Positions 22,617 to 30,896 of a stretch of 37,480 bases of DNA are shown piece by piece; within the stretch, counting starts at the first letter, position 1; the number at the start of each line of letters is the position of its first letter. A model generated the notes under the pieces. That model was not told where the DNA came from and did no database searches. It saw only the letters and a list, made by a program, of their open reading frames with translations. The translations under genes and the position numbers were made by a program. The DNA is from an uncultured Holophagaceae bacterium (GTDB lineage Bacteria > Acidobacteriota > Holophagae > Holophagales > Holophagaceae), in the NCBI GenBank assembly GCA_903927605.1, contig CAIYNT010000034.1, positions 1-37,480 of the forward strand, read 5' to 3'.

Positions 22617-25600
22617 TCAGGACAGGCTGCGGACGCGCTCTGCAACCAGATCCACACCCAGCCGCTTGGCGATGGCATAGAGTGCGGGACGGGCGATTCC
22701 CAGGGCCTGGGCAACATCGGCGACACGGAATTCGTTGGCTTGGAGGGAATCCAGCAGGAGGCGGCGCTGGAAGGCCCGGGTTGCCTCATCCCAGGTGCGG
22801 GCCTGGAGAACCGGAGCGTCCAGCTCCGGGAAATGCCGGGGCTTCAAGATGCCATCCTCGCAGCGCAGGATGGCGCGTTCGAGGGCGTGGAGCAGTTCCC
22901 GCACATTGCCTGGCCAGGGCAGCTTTGAAAGGGCTTGAGGCAGGCCCGGGGTCAGGGCGGGAACGGGGCGCTTTGCTGCCCGTGCAGCGCGAATCGTGAG
23001 GCGTGGGAGAAGAAAGGGGAACTCGTGGCGACGTTCCGATAGCGTGGGCAGATGGAGTACTGCTCCCTGAAGCCGGAACAAGAGGTCCCGGCGAAAGGAT
23101 CCGGCTGCGGCCAATTCCTCCAAACCCCGATGGGTGGCTGCGATGAATCGAACGTCCACCTTCATGGCATGATCCGACCCCACCCGGCGGATTTCGCGTT
23201 CTTGAAGCACCCGGAGCAGCATGGATTGAAGCCTTGGCGAGAGGTCCGCCACTTCGTCGAGGAACAGGGTGCCGGCCCTGGCGGTCTCAATGGCGCCCTT
23301 GCGATCCCGATCTGCGCCCGTGAAGGCGCCCTTGGTGTGGCCGAAGAGTTCCGATTCCATGATCCCTTCCGCAAAGGCCGAACAGTTCACGGCCACCAGG
23401 GGACCGGAACGACCGGATCGCTTATGCACTTCCTCCGCCGCCAGTTCCTTGCCGCTGCCAGTGGGGCCCAGGATGAGCACCGGCAGGTCCGAGTCCGCCA
23501 CACGGTCCAGTTCACGCAGGACTGTGGCCATGGGCTCGCTGCCATCGGTGATCAGAAGGCCAGGGTCGCTGGCGGATTCAACGGGTCTCCGAGCGCGGAT
23601 CCGGGCGAGCCAGGGGGAGATGAGCAGCGCCTCCAAAGGCGGCATAGGTGGGGCTTCCGGAGATTGAGCCAGCAGCACTGCGCCCACGGGACACCCCTCC
23701 CAGATCAGCGGATGCCCTCGCCAGAGCCAGTTGTCATGAATGAACGGAGCCAGGGTCCCATCTTTCGCCAGACGACTGAGCGCGCCCTCTGGTGGTGCTT
23801 CCCCGGCACCGAGGGAATGAAGCCTGCCTTCCTCTTCCCACACAATCCAGGTGGGTGTGCCGCGCTGGGCCAGCCAATCCTTGAAAAGCAGGGTGGGTGC
23901 CTGATGCTGAGCAGTGTCGGGCTGGGGCCAGAGGGCTCCGAGGCGTCGCTGATGGCGGGACGAGGCCGCACGATCGGCAATGGCCTGAAGGGCGAGCAGA
24001 TGGGTGGATGTGCGTTGCCCGGGCAGGCGCTCCAGGACCTGCAGTCCCAGTTCGAGGCGCATGATCTGGGCCGGGCACTCACGCCAGGCGGACCAGAATG
24101 CCTCCGGACTTCCTTGGCCCCGGAAAAGCCGGTGGGCTTCCCAGCTGACTCGGGTCTCTGGATCAGCATCCATGGGCGGATCCTCGATCAGCGGGCCCAG
24201 GACAGCTTCGAGAAAACAGGCGTAGGGATGGTCCTGCACATGGGCCAACCCCTCCCGTACCAGGTCCCAGCGCTCGTCGTCCACCCCATGCATCGCCAGG
24301 AGTCCCCAGGCCTGTGGGAGTTCCGGAAAGGTCTGAACCAGGCTCTGGATGCGGATCAGAGCTGCCTCCGGTTCGAGGTACAGCTCAGCCAGTTGGGCTT
24401 CCTCCAGGTCGTGCCAAGGCTGGGGGAGGGTTCCGCGCAGAGCCGCCCAACGGCTGTGGGCCGGAAGATCGGCCCATTCCAGGGCCATGAGGGCCGCATT
24501 GGAAGCGGCCCGCGACGCCCAGCCCGGAGCTCTCAACCTGAGAAAATGGGCATGGGCTAAGGTGAAGGCTCGCAAGGCCTTTTCATGCTCGCAGGCCCGA
24601 TTGAATTCCTGCCCCTGGGCCATCCAATGGAAGGGGTCCGCGCAGGGGTGGGCTGAAGTGCCCCAGGGAGGATAGCCTTCGCCATCTACCGGTGCCTCCC
24701 CGCCCCAGCGCATCCGCAGCCGGTCCCAGGTGGGGTGGCCCGAGCCATGAGGGGGATCAGGGTGCTGCAGGTGCCCTTGGAGATCCGCCTCCAGAGATGC
24801 TCTCCAACCCGTAGGATGGCTGACGGGCATTTGGAGGTTCAGTACCTCGGCTAGATCCGCATCGGGTGGATGGCCCACGCCCATTTGCCTTGGAACCAGG
24901 GGCGTCAAACCCCGGGCGGAGGCCCCAAGCCCTCGGGCCCAGGCCCGGAGTCTCGGATCCATCATCCAACCTCCGTTGGAGGATTGGTGCAGCCAATCGG
25001 AGCCGCGATGAGGTATCAGGTCTTCCGGAAGGCCGGGCAGGATCAACGGTTCCGCGTTGCGTTGGATGGCTGGCCAGGGAAGCCCGGGATCCAGAGGACC
25101 TTCTGGGAGAAGTCTACCCTCCGGATCCTGGCACCCCAGGAGGGTTTCCCACCATCCCGGGGGAAGGGAATGCCATTCCGAGGGGATCAAATCGAGGAAA
25201 GGTGGAAGGTGGAGAACCCCCTCATCCTCCACAGCGCCGAGGACGGGTACCCATCTCAAGCGCTGAGGCAGGTCCAAGAGTACCGAACCCGCCGCCATCC
25301 ATGGAGTCCCGTCTCCCGACAGCAGGGCCTCCCAGGCCCAGGCCTGGAGTTCATCCTCCCGTGCGCCTCGCTGCCCGGCGGGCGCTTCCCTACTGCCATG
25401 ACGAAGACGTGCGATCCAGGCTGGATCTGGGCAGGGCCCGAAGTGGGTGGGAGTGGCCAGGACCCTGGGGCCTTCCTGCCGACGCGCCTCCTGCTCCAAC
25501 CGCGGCCAGCGACCTTCCCGGCCACCCAGCAGCCAAGCCTGGGAGATGGCGGCCAAGGCCCAGCCGGCATCGCCCCAGCGCCGTCCCCGCTCAAGGCCCC

Positions 25601-25640
25601 ACGGGGCTTTCCAATCACCCAACCAGGCCGCCCTCAGCAT
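22617..25640 (-). CDS. Sigma-54-dependent activator with ~680-residue novel sensory region
   Basis: The C-terminal third is a full bacterial enhancer-binding protein: Walker A GPTGSGKE, the sigma-54-contacting GAFTGAD, Walker B LFLDEVADL, the arginine finger region FRRDLLFRL, WPGNVREL and a Fis-type HTH (FRVADVAQALGIARPALYAIAKRLG). Ahead of it lie ~680 residues of unrecognised sequence: a Trp-rich start, then a helical TPR-like stretch (from about residue 350 to 560), then a GAF-like segment next to the ATPase domain. The start is the ATG at 25640, which overlaps the aroA stop by 7 bases; a GTG at 25694 is possible. Target genes are unknown. No clear sigma-54 promoter was identified in the window. 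Confidence 0.88.
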   Translation of the reverse strand: MLRAAWLGDWKAPWGLERGRRWGDAGWALAAISQAWLLGGREGRWPRLEQEARRQEGPRVLATPTHFGPCPDPAWIARLRHGSREAPAGQRGAREDELQAWAWEALLSGDGTPWMAAGSVLLDLPQRLRWVPVLGAVEDEGVLHLPPFLDLIPSEWHSLPPGWWETLLGCQDPEGRLLPEGPLDPGLPWPAIQRNAEPLILPGLPEDLIPHRGSDWLHQSSNGGWMMDPRLRAWARGLGASARGLTPLVPRQMGVGHPPDADLAEVLNLQMPVSHPTGWRASLEADLQGHLQHPDPPHGSGHPTWDRLRMRWGGEAPVDGEGYPPWGTSAHPCADPFHWMAQGQEFNRACEHEKALRAFTLAHAHFLRLRAPGWASRAASNAALMALEWADLPAHSRWAALRGTLPQPWHDLEEAQLAELYLEPEAALIRIQSLVQTFPELPQAWGLLAMHGVDDERWDLVREGLAHVQDHPYACFLEAVLGPLIEDPPMDADPETRVSWEAHRLFRGQGSPEAFWSAWRECPAQIMRLELGLQVLERLPGQRTSTHLLALQAIADRAASSRHQRRLGALWPQPDTAQHQAPTLLFKDWLAQRGTPTWIVWEEEGRLHSLGAGEAPPEGALSRLAKDGTLAPFIHDNWLWRGHPLIWEGCPVGAVLLAQSPEAPPMPPLEALLISPWLARIRARRPVESASDPGLLITDGSEPMATVLRELDRVADSDLPVLILGPTGSGKELAAEEVHKRSGRSGPLVAVNCSAFAEGIMESELFGHTKGAFTGADRDRKGAIETARAGTLFLDEVADLSPRLQSMLLRVLQEREIRRVGSDHAMKVDVRFIAATHRGLEELAAAGSFRRDLLFRLQGAVLHLPTLSERRHEFPFLLPRLTIRAARAAKRPVPALTPGLPQALSKLPWPGNVRELLHALERAILRCEDGILKPRHFPELDAPVLQARTWDEATRAFQRRLLLDSLQANEFRVADVAQALGIARPALYAIAKRLGVDLVAERVRSLS

Positions 25641-26905
25641 CCGAGCATGCCGCGCCAGACCTCCCAGAAGTCTGGGAAGGTCTTTGCCACGCACTGCGGA
25701 TCCAGGAGGTCACCGCCCCACCGCAGCCCTCCCAGCGCGGCCGCAAAAGCCATCCGGTGGTCATTCCTCGGGTTGAAGGGTGTCCGGTGCCGGGCTGGGG
25801 TTCCCGGCGTGATGAGAAGGGTGTGGTCCTCGACCACTTCCGCCTTGCCACCCAGCCAGCCCACCAGTTCCGCTGAGGCATCCAGGCGGTCACATTCCTT
25901 CAGGCGCAGGGTATGGAGGCCCCTCAGTTCGGAGGGTCCCGGGGCCAGGGCAGCCGAGGCCGCAAGCACGGGCCCCAGGTCTGGGCAGTCCGTCAGATCC
26001 GCATTCAACCCCCGTTTCAGCGGGCCGGACACTTCCAGGGTCTGTGCTTCGGGCCAGTGGAACCGGCAGCCGGCGGCAGCCAGGATGGCCACCATGGCCC
26101 GGTCCCCCTGGGTGTCCTCCGGGTCGAGGGGTCCGAGCCTGAGGACCCGTCCGGTGGCAGCAGCGGCTGCGAGGAAGGCCGCAGCGCCGCTCCAGTCCCC
26201 GGGCAGTTCCGGATTCTGTGGGCGGAGGGTGCCCCCGGGAATCCGCCATTGCCCAGGTTCGAGGTCCGCCGCGCAACCAAAGCGGCGCAGCCACTGGGTC
26301 GTGAGGATCAGGTAGCTGGGGCTGGCCACTTCGGTCCAACTGAGCCGGCTTGGCTCTGGCAACGAGGCCGCGACCATGGCCAGCCCCGATAGGAATTGGC
26401 TGCTGAGGCGCGCATCCACGCGAAGCTCCAAGCGCCGAGGGGAGACTGGGACCGGGTCGAGCCAAGCTCCGGTGGCATCAGGCGACCACTTCGCACCCAA
26501 ACTCTGGAGCGGATCCAGCAAGGGTCCCAAGGGCCGCTCAAAGAGGCGGGGGTCCCCCTCCAGTCGGAGTCGTCCCTGGGCCGCAAGGGCGAGCCACGGC
26601 AGCAGGAAGCGCAGGGTGGTGCCAGAGGCCCCAAGCCAGAGCGCGGTTTCCGCATGAGGCCAGTGGCCTCCCTGGAGGCGCCAGGTGCCATCGCGTTCCT
26701 CGATTGGAAAGCCGAGTCCCCGAAGGGCCTGGCGCATCCAGTGGGTATCCTCGGCCTCTAGGCCTCCACGAAGCACACTGTTCCCCGGAGCCAGGGCGGC
26801 GAGGAGCAGGGCTCGGTTGGTGATGGACTTGGAGCCAGGGATTCTAACCGGACTTAAAGATCCACCCGGAGCCAGATGATTGTCTTCAGGAAGTGACAGA
26901 TGCAT
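25634..26905 (-). CDS. aroA: AroA, 3-phosphoshikimate 1-carboxyvinyltransferase (EPSP synthase)
   Basis: This is step six of the shikimate pathway, joining PEP to shikimate 3-phosphate. The 423-residue protein shows PGSKSITNRALLLAALAPG, LGASGTTLRFLLP (the usual GNAGTxxR position), ASLPEPS, SPSYLILT, CPDLGPVLAASAAL, LRLKECDRLDA and NDHRMAFAAAL. Length and order are normal. The catalytic K of GSKS, the RxKExDR box and the DHR motif are present. The stop overlaps the start of the sigma-54 activator gene. Upstream lies a one-TM small gene, 42 bp away on the same strand, so aroA is in a minus-strand operon of mixed function. Confidence 0.96.
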   Translation of the reverse strand: MHLSLPEDNHLAPGGSLSPVRIPGSKSITNRALLLAALAPGNSVLRGGLEAEDTHWMRQALRGLGFPIEERDGTWRLQGGHWPHAETALWLGASGTTLRFLLPWLALAAQGRLRLEGDPRLFERPLGPLLDPLQSLGAKWSPDATGAWLDPVPVSPRRLELRVDARLSSQFLSGLAMVAASLPEPSRLSWTEVASPSYLILTTQWLRRFGCAADLEPGQWRIPGGTLRPQNPELPGDWSGAAAFLAAAAATGRVLRLGPLDPEDTQGDRAMVAILAAAGCRFHWPEAQTLEVSGPLKRGLNADLTDCPDLGPVLAASAALAPGPSELRGLHTLRLKECDRLDASAELVGWLGGKAEVVEDHTLLITPGTPARHRTPFNPRNDHRMAFAAALGGLRWGGDLLDPQCVAKTFPDFWEVWRGMLGC

Positions 26906-26947
26906 GAGGGCAGGGTGCCGCGGTGCGGCTCTGGCCGCAAGGGTGGA

Positions 26948-27337
26948 TCAGCCAATGTTTTCCAAAATGGGTTTTGTGATGCGCTTGTCGGTCACCAGGG
27001 TCCACTTGTAGGCCCCATAGAAGTCGATGGTCCGCTTGTACCGAAGGGTGATAGTGCAGATGCCGGTTTCGCCGCTGCCGGACTTGGAGACCCGGATGGC
27101 ATTCTTGTCCGTCAGGGCCTCGATGACCCCCAGATCCCTCGCCTTTTCCTTCACTTCCCGTTCGATGGTCTCGATGGGCTTGCGGCTGGCCCCGCTCGCA
27201 ATGAAGTCGCAGGCGTCGACCAACTCGCTGTTGCCGTAGTAGACCGGAACAGCCTTGTAAGCCGCCCCGCCGAGTAGGCCCAGGACCAGCAGAGTGACGA
27301 TGCAACCGATCTTGCCTTCACCGCTTTGATGCCGCAT
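26948..27337 (-). CDS. Small one-TM protein of unknown function
   Basis: The 129-residue protein starts MRHQSGEGKIGCIVTLLVLGLLGGAAYKAVPVYYGNSE, a short positively charged stretch followed by one membrane helix (about residues 11-31), so it is an inner-membrane protein facing the periplasm. The rest is a soluble domain of about 95 residues with a helix (PIETIEREVKEKARDLGV) and strands (GICTITLRYKRTIDFYGAYKWTLVTDKRI). I do not recognise a family with confidence; DUF4845-like proteins have a similar layout. It lies 13 bp after the PEGA/TPR gene and 42 bp before aroA. Confidence 0.75.
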   Translation of the reverse strand: MRHQSGEGKIGCIVTLLVLGLLGGAAYKAVPVYYGNSELVDACDFIASGASRKPIETIEREVKEKARDLGVIEALTDKNAIRVSKSGSGETGICTITLRYKRTIDFYGAYKWTLVTDKRITKPILENIG

Positions 27338-27350
27338 GGATGCCTCCGCC

Positions 27351-29378
27351 TCACTTCAGATCCTCGAGGGCCTGTCTGGCCAAAGGGGCGACCAGGGGGC
27401 CTTCGGGACCGAGAAGGGTTGACTGAGGATACTTCAGGGCCTGGCGGAATGCCTGCATGGCTTCCGCTTGATAGGTGGAGCCCAGGTGGAGGAAACAAAG
27501 TCCCGTATGGTAGTCGATGGTGCCCTGGCAGACCCCACTGATGGCGCTGAGCCGGGCATCTCGCAGGAGTTCGATGGCCTTGTCGTACTTCCGGAACTGC
27601 ATCAGGATGAGGGCCGTATTGAACTTGATCAGATTGGCCACGTCACCCTTGGCTCCCGCGTATTCCAGTCGAAGATGGGCGGCCAGCGCCGGGTAGCAGA
27701 GACGATTGGAGCCTAGCGGGATCTCCAGGGACTCCCCCTGGACAGGCAAGACGGTCGTCCCCCCATCCTGGAGGAGGGACATCGGTTCCTTGGAAGATTC
27801 CAGCAATTCCTGGAGTCCCTGAACCGTCGAAATGGGTTTTCCTTGGGCCTGGAGAATCGGTCGGTGGACCTGCAGGCCCGCCTTCAGTGCCGGTTCGGAG
27901 GCGGTGAGTACCCAGGGCCCGGGTTCACCAGGGAGATCCAAGACCGAGCAACCCAGTCCTGGCCGTTGGAGGGGTGGCACCGCATTCAGGCGCGTCGCCA
28001 GTGAACCCAACGGGTCCTGCTCCAGGGGTTTTACCTGGAGGTGTTCTTCTTCTCCATCCAGGGTGGCCACGATGAGTTCCACATGGTGGATGACCTTGTC
28101 CGGGACGGGTCTGGCGATCAACACCAGTTCCGTTTCTCGGGAGGCCTTCAGCCGTGCCAGGGCCTCGGCGGCGGGTTCACCGGCATGGGGGGGCAGGAAG
28201 ACCAGCTGCTGCAGACGGTCGCCGAGGGACTCCAGCTGGGCCAGAAACCGCGCCCGACCGGTGAAGTCGCCACCTTCGAGGCCGAGGAAGGCCAGACGCG
28301 GCTTCGGTCGCGCCTCCAGGCTCAGAGCCTGACCCTCTTCCACCCCAATGCGCCGGAAGAATGCTCCCACGGGGAAACGCACCAGCAGGTCGTAGGGTCC
28401 GGAACAAACCGGAAGGCTGGCCACTGGCAGGGGGCCACGGCTCTGGCCGGTGAGAAACAGCTCACCGCCCGGCCATTGGGAACTCACAGATAACGTGCCC
28501 CTTGAAGGGTCCATGCGGATGGGCTCAAGGGTGTGGTCTGCGGCGGGTGTTGCGAATTCGGCGCCCAGTTCGAGCACCTTGGGCCGGAAACAGGGTGCAC
28601 GCAGTTCCAGGCGATGTTTGCCAGGTGAGAGCTGGGGAATGACGAAGGGGGCCGAGAGATCTTCAGGGCGCAGACCCAGTGGAACGGCAAGGGACGCGGC
28701 TTCAGGGCCGGCTTTCCCGATGGCGAAACCAAGGCTCTGGTCATCCAGCAGGATCTCGACCTCGCTTGGCTGGACATACAGGGTGATGGTGGATGCGGTC
28801 CGGGTCAGTTTGAAATCGGTGGATTTCACGTCCCGGGGGGCGAGTTCGAGAAGGACTTCTGCGGAAGCGTAGCCTGGCCGAGTGTAGGTGAGTGTATGGA
28901 TTCCGAAGGGCAGGTACTTTCGGGTTAGGGGAGCACTGGTCTTGCCATCCACCAGCAATCGACCCCCCCCCGGTGTAAAGCTCAGCTTGACGAGGGCGTA
29001 CCGCTCTCCCCTCATCCGATCGTAGAGGGCTAGAAGGCGCTGGGAGGTCAGGGCGCGATCCAGTTCGAAATCAGGGCTCAGATCCATGAGCGACTGAAGG
29101 CGAACCTGGGCCCGAGGCTTGTTCTGGGGGCTGCGGTCATTGAGGACGGCGAGCCAGTTGTAGCTTTCGCAGAGCACCTGGGCCCACTCCGGCTCCAGTC
29201 CGGCGGCCTTTGGCGCGAGCGCGGCCACCACGCTGTCGAAGCGCAGGGTGGCACCTTCCCGGTCTCCCTGTGTGGCCCAGAGCGCCTTGGCCTGAAGAAA
29301 CGAATCTTTGAGGGTGGGGTCCTGGCCAAACAGGGCGGCGCAGAAGAGAGGGATGAACAGCAGGTATCGGAATCGCAT
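27351..29378 (-). CDS. Exported PEGA/TPR repeat protein
   Basis: This 675-residue protein has a signal peptide (MRFRYLLFIPLFCAALFGQ) and a helical N-terminal part. PEGA-type beta domains follow from about residue 130 (LVKLSFTPGGGRLLVDGKTSAPLTRKYLPFGIHTLTYTRPGYAS, a typical PEGA block) with at least one more near 290-360. It has a central segment of unclear fold, then C-terminal TPR-like helices (LIKFNTALILMQFRKYDKAIELLRDA ... TGLCFLHLGSTYQAEAMQAFRQAL). PEGA domains occur in surface-layer and envelope-associated proteins. It begins one base after the preceding gene's stop, so the two are translationally linked. Function unknown; envelope scaffolding is a guess. Confidence 0.85.
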   Translation of the reverse strand: MRFRYLLFIPLFCAALFGQDPTLKDSFLQAKALWATQGDREGATLRFDSVVAALAPKAAGLEPEWAQVLCESYNWLAVLNDRSPQNKPRAQVRLQSLMDLSPDFELDRALTSQRLLALYDRMRGERYALVKLSFTPGGGRLLVDGKTSAPLTRKYLPFGIHTLTYTRPGYASAEVLLELAPRDVKSTDFKLTRTASTITLYVQPSEVEILLDDQSLGFAIGKAGPEAASLAVPLGLRPEDLSAPFVIPQLSPGKHRLELRAPCFRPKVLELGAEFATPAADHTLEPIRMDPSRGTLSVSSQWPGGELFLTGQSRGPLPVASLPVCSGPYDLLVRFPVGAFFRRIGVEEGQALSLEARPKPRLAFLGLEGGDFTGRARFLAQLESLGDRLQQLVFLPPHAGEPAAEALARLKASRETELVLIARPVPDKVIHHVELIVATLDGEEEHLQVKPLEQDPLGSLATRLNAVPPLQRPGLGCSVLDLPGEPGPWVLTASEPALKAGLQVHRPILQAQGKPISTVQGLQELLESSKEPMSLLQDGGTTVLPVQGESLEIPLGSNRLCYPALAAHLRLEYAGAKGDVANLIKFNTALILMQFRKYDKAIELLRDARLSAISGVCQGTIDYHTGLCFLHLGSTYQAEAMQAFRQALKYPQSTLLGPEGPLVAPLARQALEDLK

Positions 29379-29379
29379 G

Positions 29380-30855
29380 TCAGTTCAATCGGATGAGGAG
29401 GTCGTTGCGGCGGTCACAGAGGATCAGGCCGCCGGTCCGGTCCAGGGCCAGAGATGTGATGTTGCCGCTGATGCCCAGGGCTTTGAAGGTGGCCTGGCGA
29501 AGTACGGCACCATCGGGGCCGAAGATCACCACGCCTTGGCCGAAATCAGACCCATCCACCAGGGCAGCCACCTGACCGGCTCCATCAGCAGCCAAGGCAA
29601 GCACCTTCCGGAAGGGGCTCGGCAGATCCTTGCCGTACGGCACGATGATCCGCGGCTGGCCTTCGGCATCGAGGTAGAGCAGCTTGCGGTCAGCATCAGA
29701 CGCCACGATCACTCCACCTGTGGGAAGAAGTGCCAGGGCATTGATTGTCGGAGACGCCAAGGGACGGGATTCCCCTTCTTTTGTGAAGATGGTTATGGCA
29801 GGCGTCCGAGCGTCGGCCACCCAGAGGTTGCCCCAGCCATCCAGGGCCGCCCCGGAGATGGCACTGAGTGCGCCGAGGGGCTGAACAGCAGTCGCACCCT
29901 CCCGGATCAGGCCATTCTTGGATAACAGCCAGAGGGCTCCCGCAGGGTCGGCCAGTAGCACCGAAGCGCCAGATGCTGGCGGTCCCTGCTGTACCAGTTC
30001 ACTGCCATGCAGGCGGAAGGCATGGTCGAGATCCTTTTGGAAAATGAGCAGGTCTCCGCTCGGAGCGAGGGACAACAGGGTTGGAGTCTTCAGCCACTTG
30101 TCCCGGCCTGGAGGCCAGGGCCCTTCGTTCCGGAGAGGTGGCCGCTGGAGGCGGTGTTTCACGCGGACACCCATGCGCCAGAGCGCTTCCTGGGCCTCCG
30201 GTGCCTGGGGTGATTCGATCCGAAGACGTTGAAGCATCCTGAGACAACCCGGCAGATCATCCATGAGATCGAGGGTTTCGGCGGCCTCGAGCATGGCCTG
30301 GGGGGCCACCGCAGATCCGGAATGGAGGCGAAAGGCATCAATGAACTGCTGGAGCGCACGGCTCCACTGCCCCTGGTCACGCCAGGCCCGGCCAAGGTAG
30401 AGGCGCGCCTCCGCGCAGGAAGGGTCATCCGGGAAGAGGTCGATGACGCGATTGAATTCCGCCATGGCGTCTTTCAACTCAGCGGGGCGGCGAGCCTGCC
30501 TCTTCAGCAGGACGCCCCTCAGGAGCAACCCATCAGCAGCTTCCGGTGACTGGATATAGTCACTGCGCAACCGATCCAGGTAGGGCATGGCCGCATCGGG
30601 CTTGTGTTCGATCTCCACCTGGTGGCGGGCAAGTCTAAGCAGGACCACGGGCGCAAATTCACTTCGCGGCCTGGTCTGGAGCAAATGCCCCCAAGTGTCC
30701 AAAGCTTCCTTATAGGACTTGGTTGCATAAGCTCGTTCACCGCTTCGGTACAGGCGCTCGGCCAGATCACCGTCCGATGGCTGGGTCTGCGCTAGGGCCG
30801 GCAGGACGCAAAACAGCGTGGCCGGAAGACGGAGCCAGGGAGACAGGACGAACAT
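29380..30855 (-). CDS. Exported TPR plus NHL-like beta-propeller protein
   Basis: This 491-residue protein has a signal peptide (ending near ALAQTQ). Its TPR/tol-pal-like helices occupy about residues 30-215 (SGERAYATKSYKEALDTWGHLL, AMAEFNRVIDLFPDDPSCAEARLYLGRA). A C-terminal beta-propeller of NHL/YVTN-like strands follows, about 245-490 (AAGALWLLSKNGL-type, AALDGWGNLWVADARTPAITIF, ALAADGAGQVAALVDGSDFG, SLALDRTGGLILCDRRNDLL). It is followed by the PEGA/TPR gene with a one-base gap and preceded by the HEAT-like gene with 41 bp. The three together look like an envelope-associated complex. Confidence 0.83.
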   Translation of the reverse strand: MFVLSPWLRLPATLFCVLPALAQTQPSDGDLAERLYRSGERAYATKSYKEALDTWGHLLQTRPRSEFAPVVLLRLARHQVEIEHKPDAAMPYLDRLRSDYIQSPEAADGLLLRGVLLKRQARRPAELKDAMAEFNRVIDLFPDDPSCAEARLYLGRAWRDQGQWSRALQQFIDAFRLHSGSAVAPQAMLEAAETLDLMDDLPGCLRMLQRLRIESPQAPEAQEALWRMGVRVKHRLQRPPLRNEGPWPPGRDKWLKTPTLLSLAPSGDLLIFQKDLDHAFRLHGSELVQQGPPASGASVLLADPAGALWLLSKNGLIREGATAVQPLGALSAISGAALDGWGNLWVADARTPAITIFTKEGESRPLASPTINALALLPTGGVIVASDADRKLLYLDAEGQPRIIVPYGKDLPSPFRKVLALAADGAGQVAALVDGSDFGQGVVIFGPDGAVLRQATFKALGISGNITSLALDRTGGLILCDRRNDLLIRLN

Positions 30856-30896
30856 GGAGGCCTCGGATCAAGAAAGCATAGCCGCCCACGAACCCC

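Noticed and set aside
23052..26315. Long plus-strand frames (502 and 481 residues) opposite the sigma-54 activator and aroA
   Set aside because: Both real genes carry full family motifs on the minus strand; the plus frames are Pro/Arg/Gly-rich shadows without domains.
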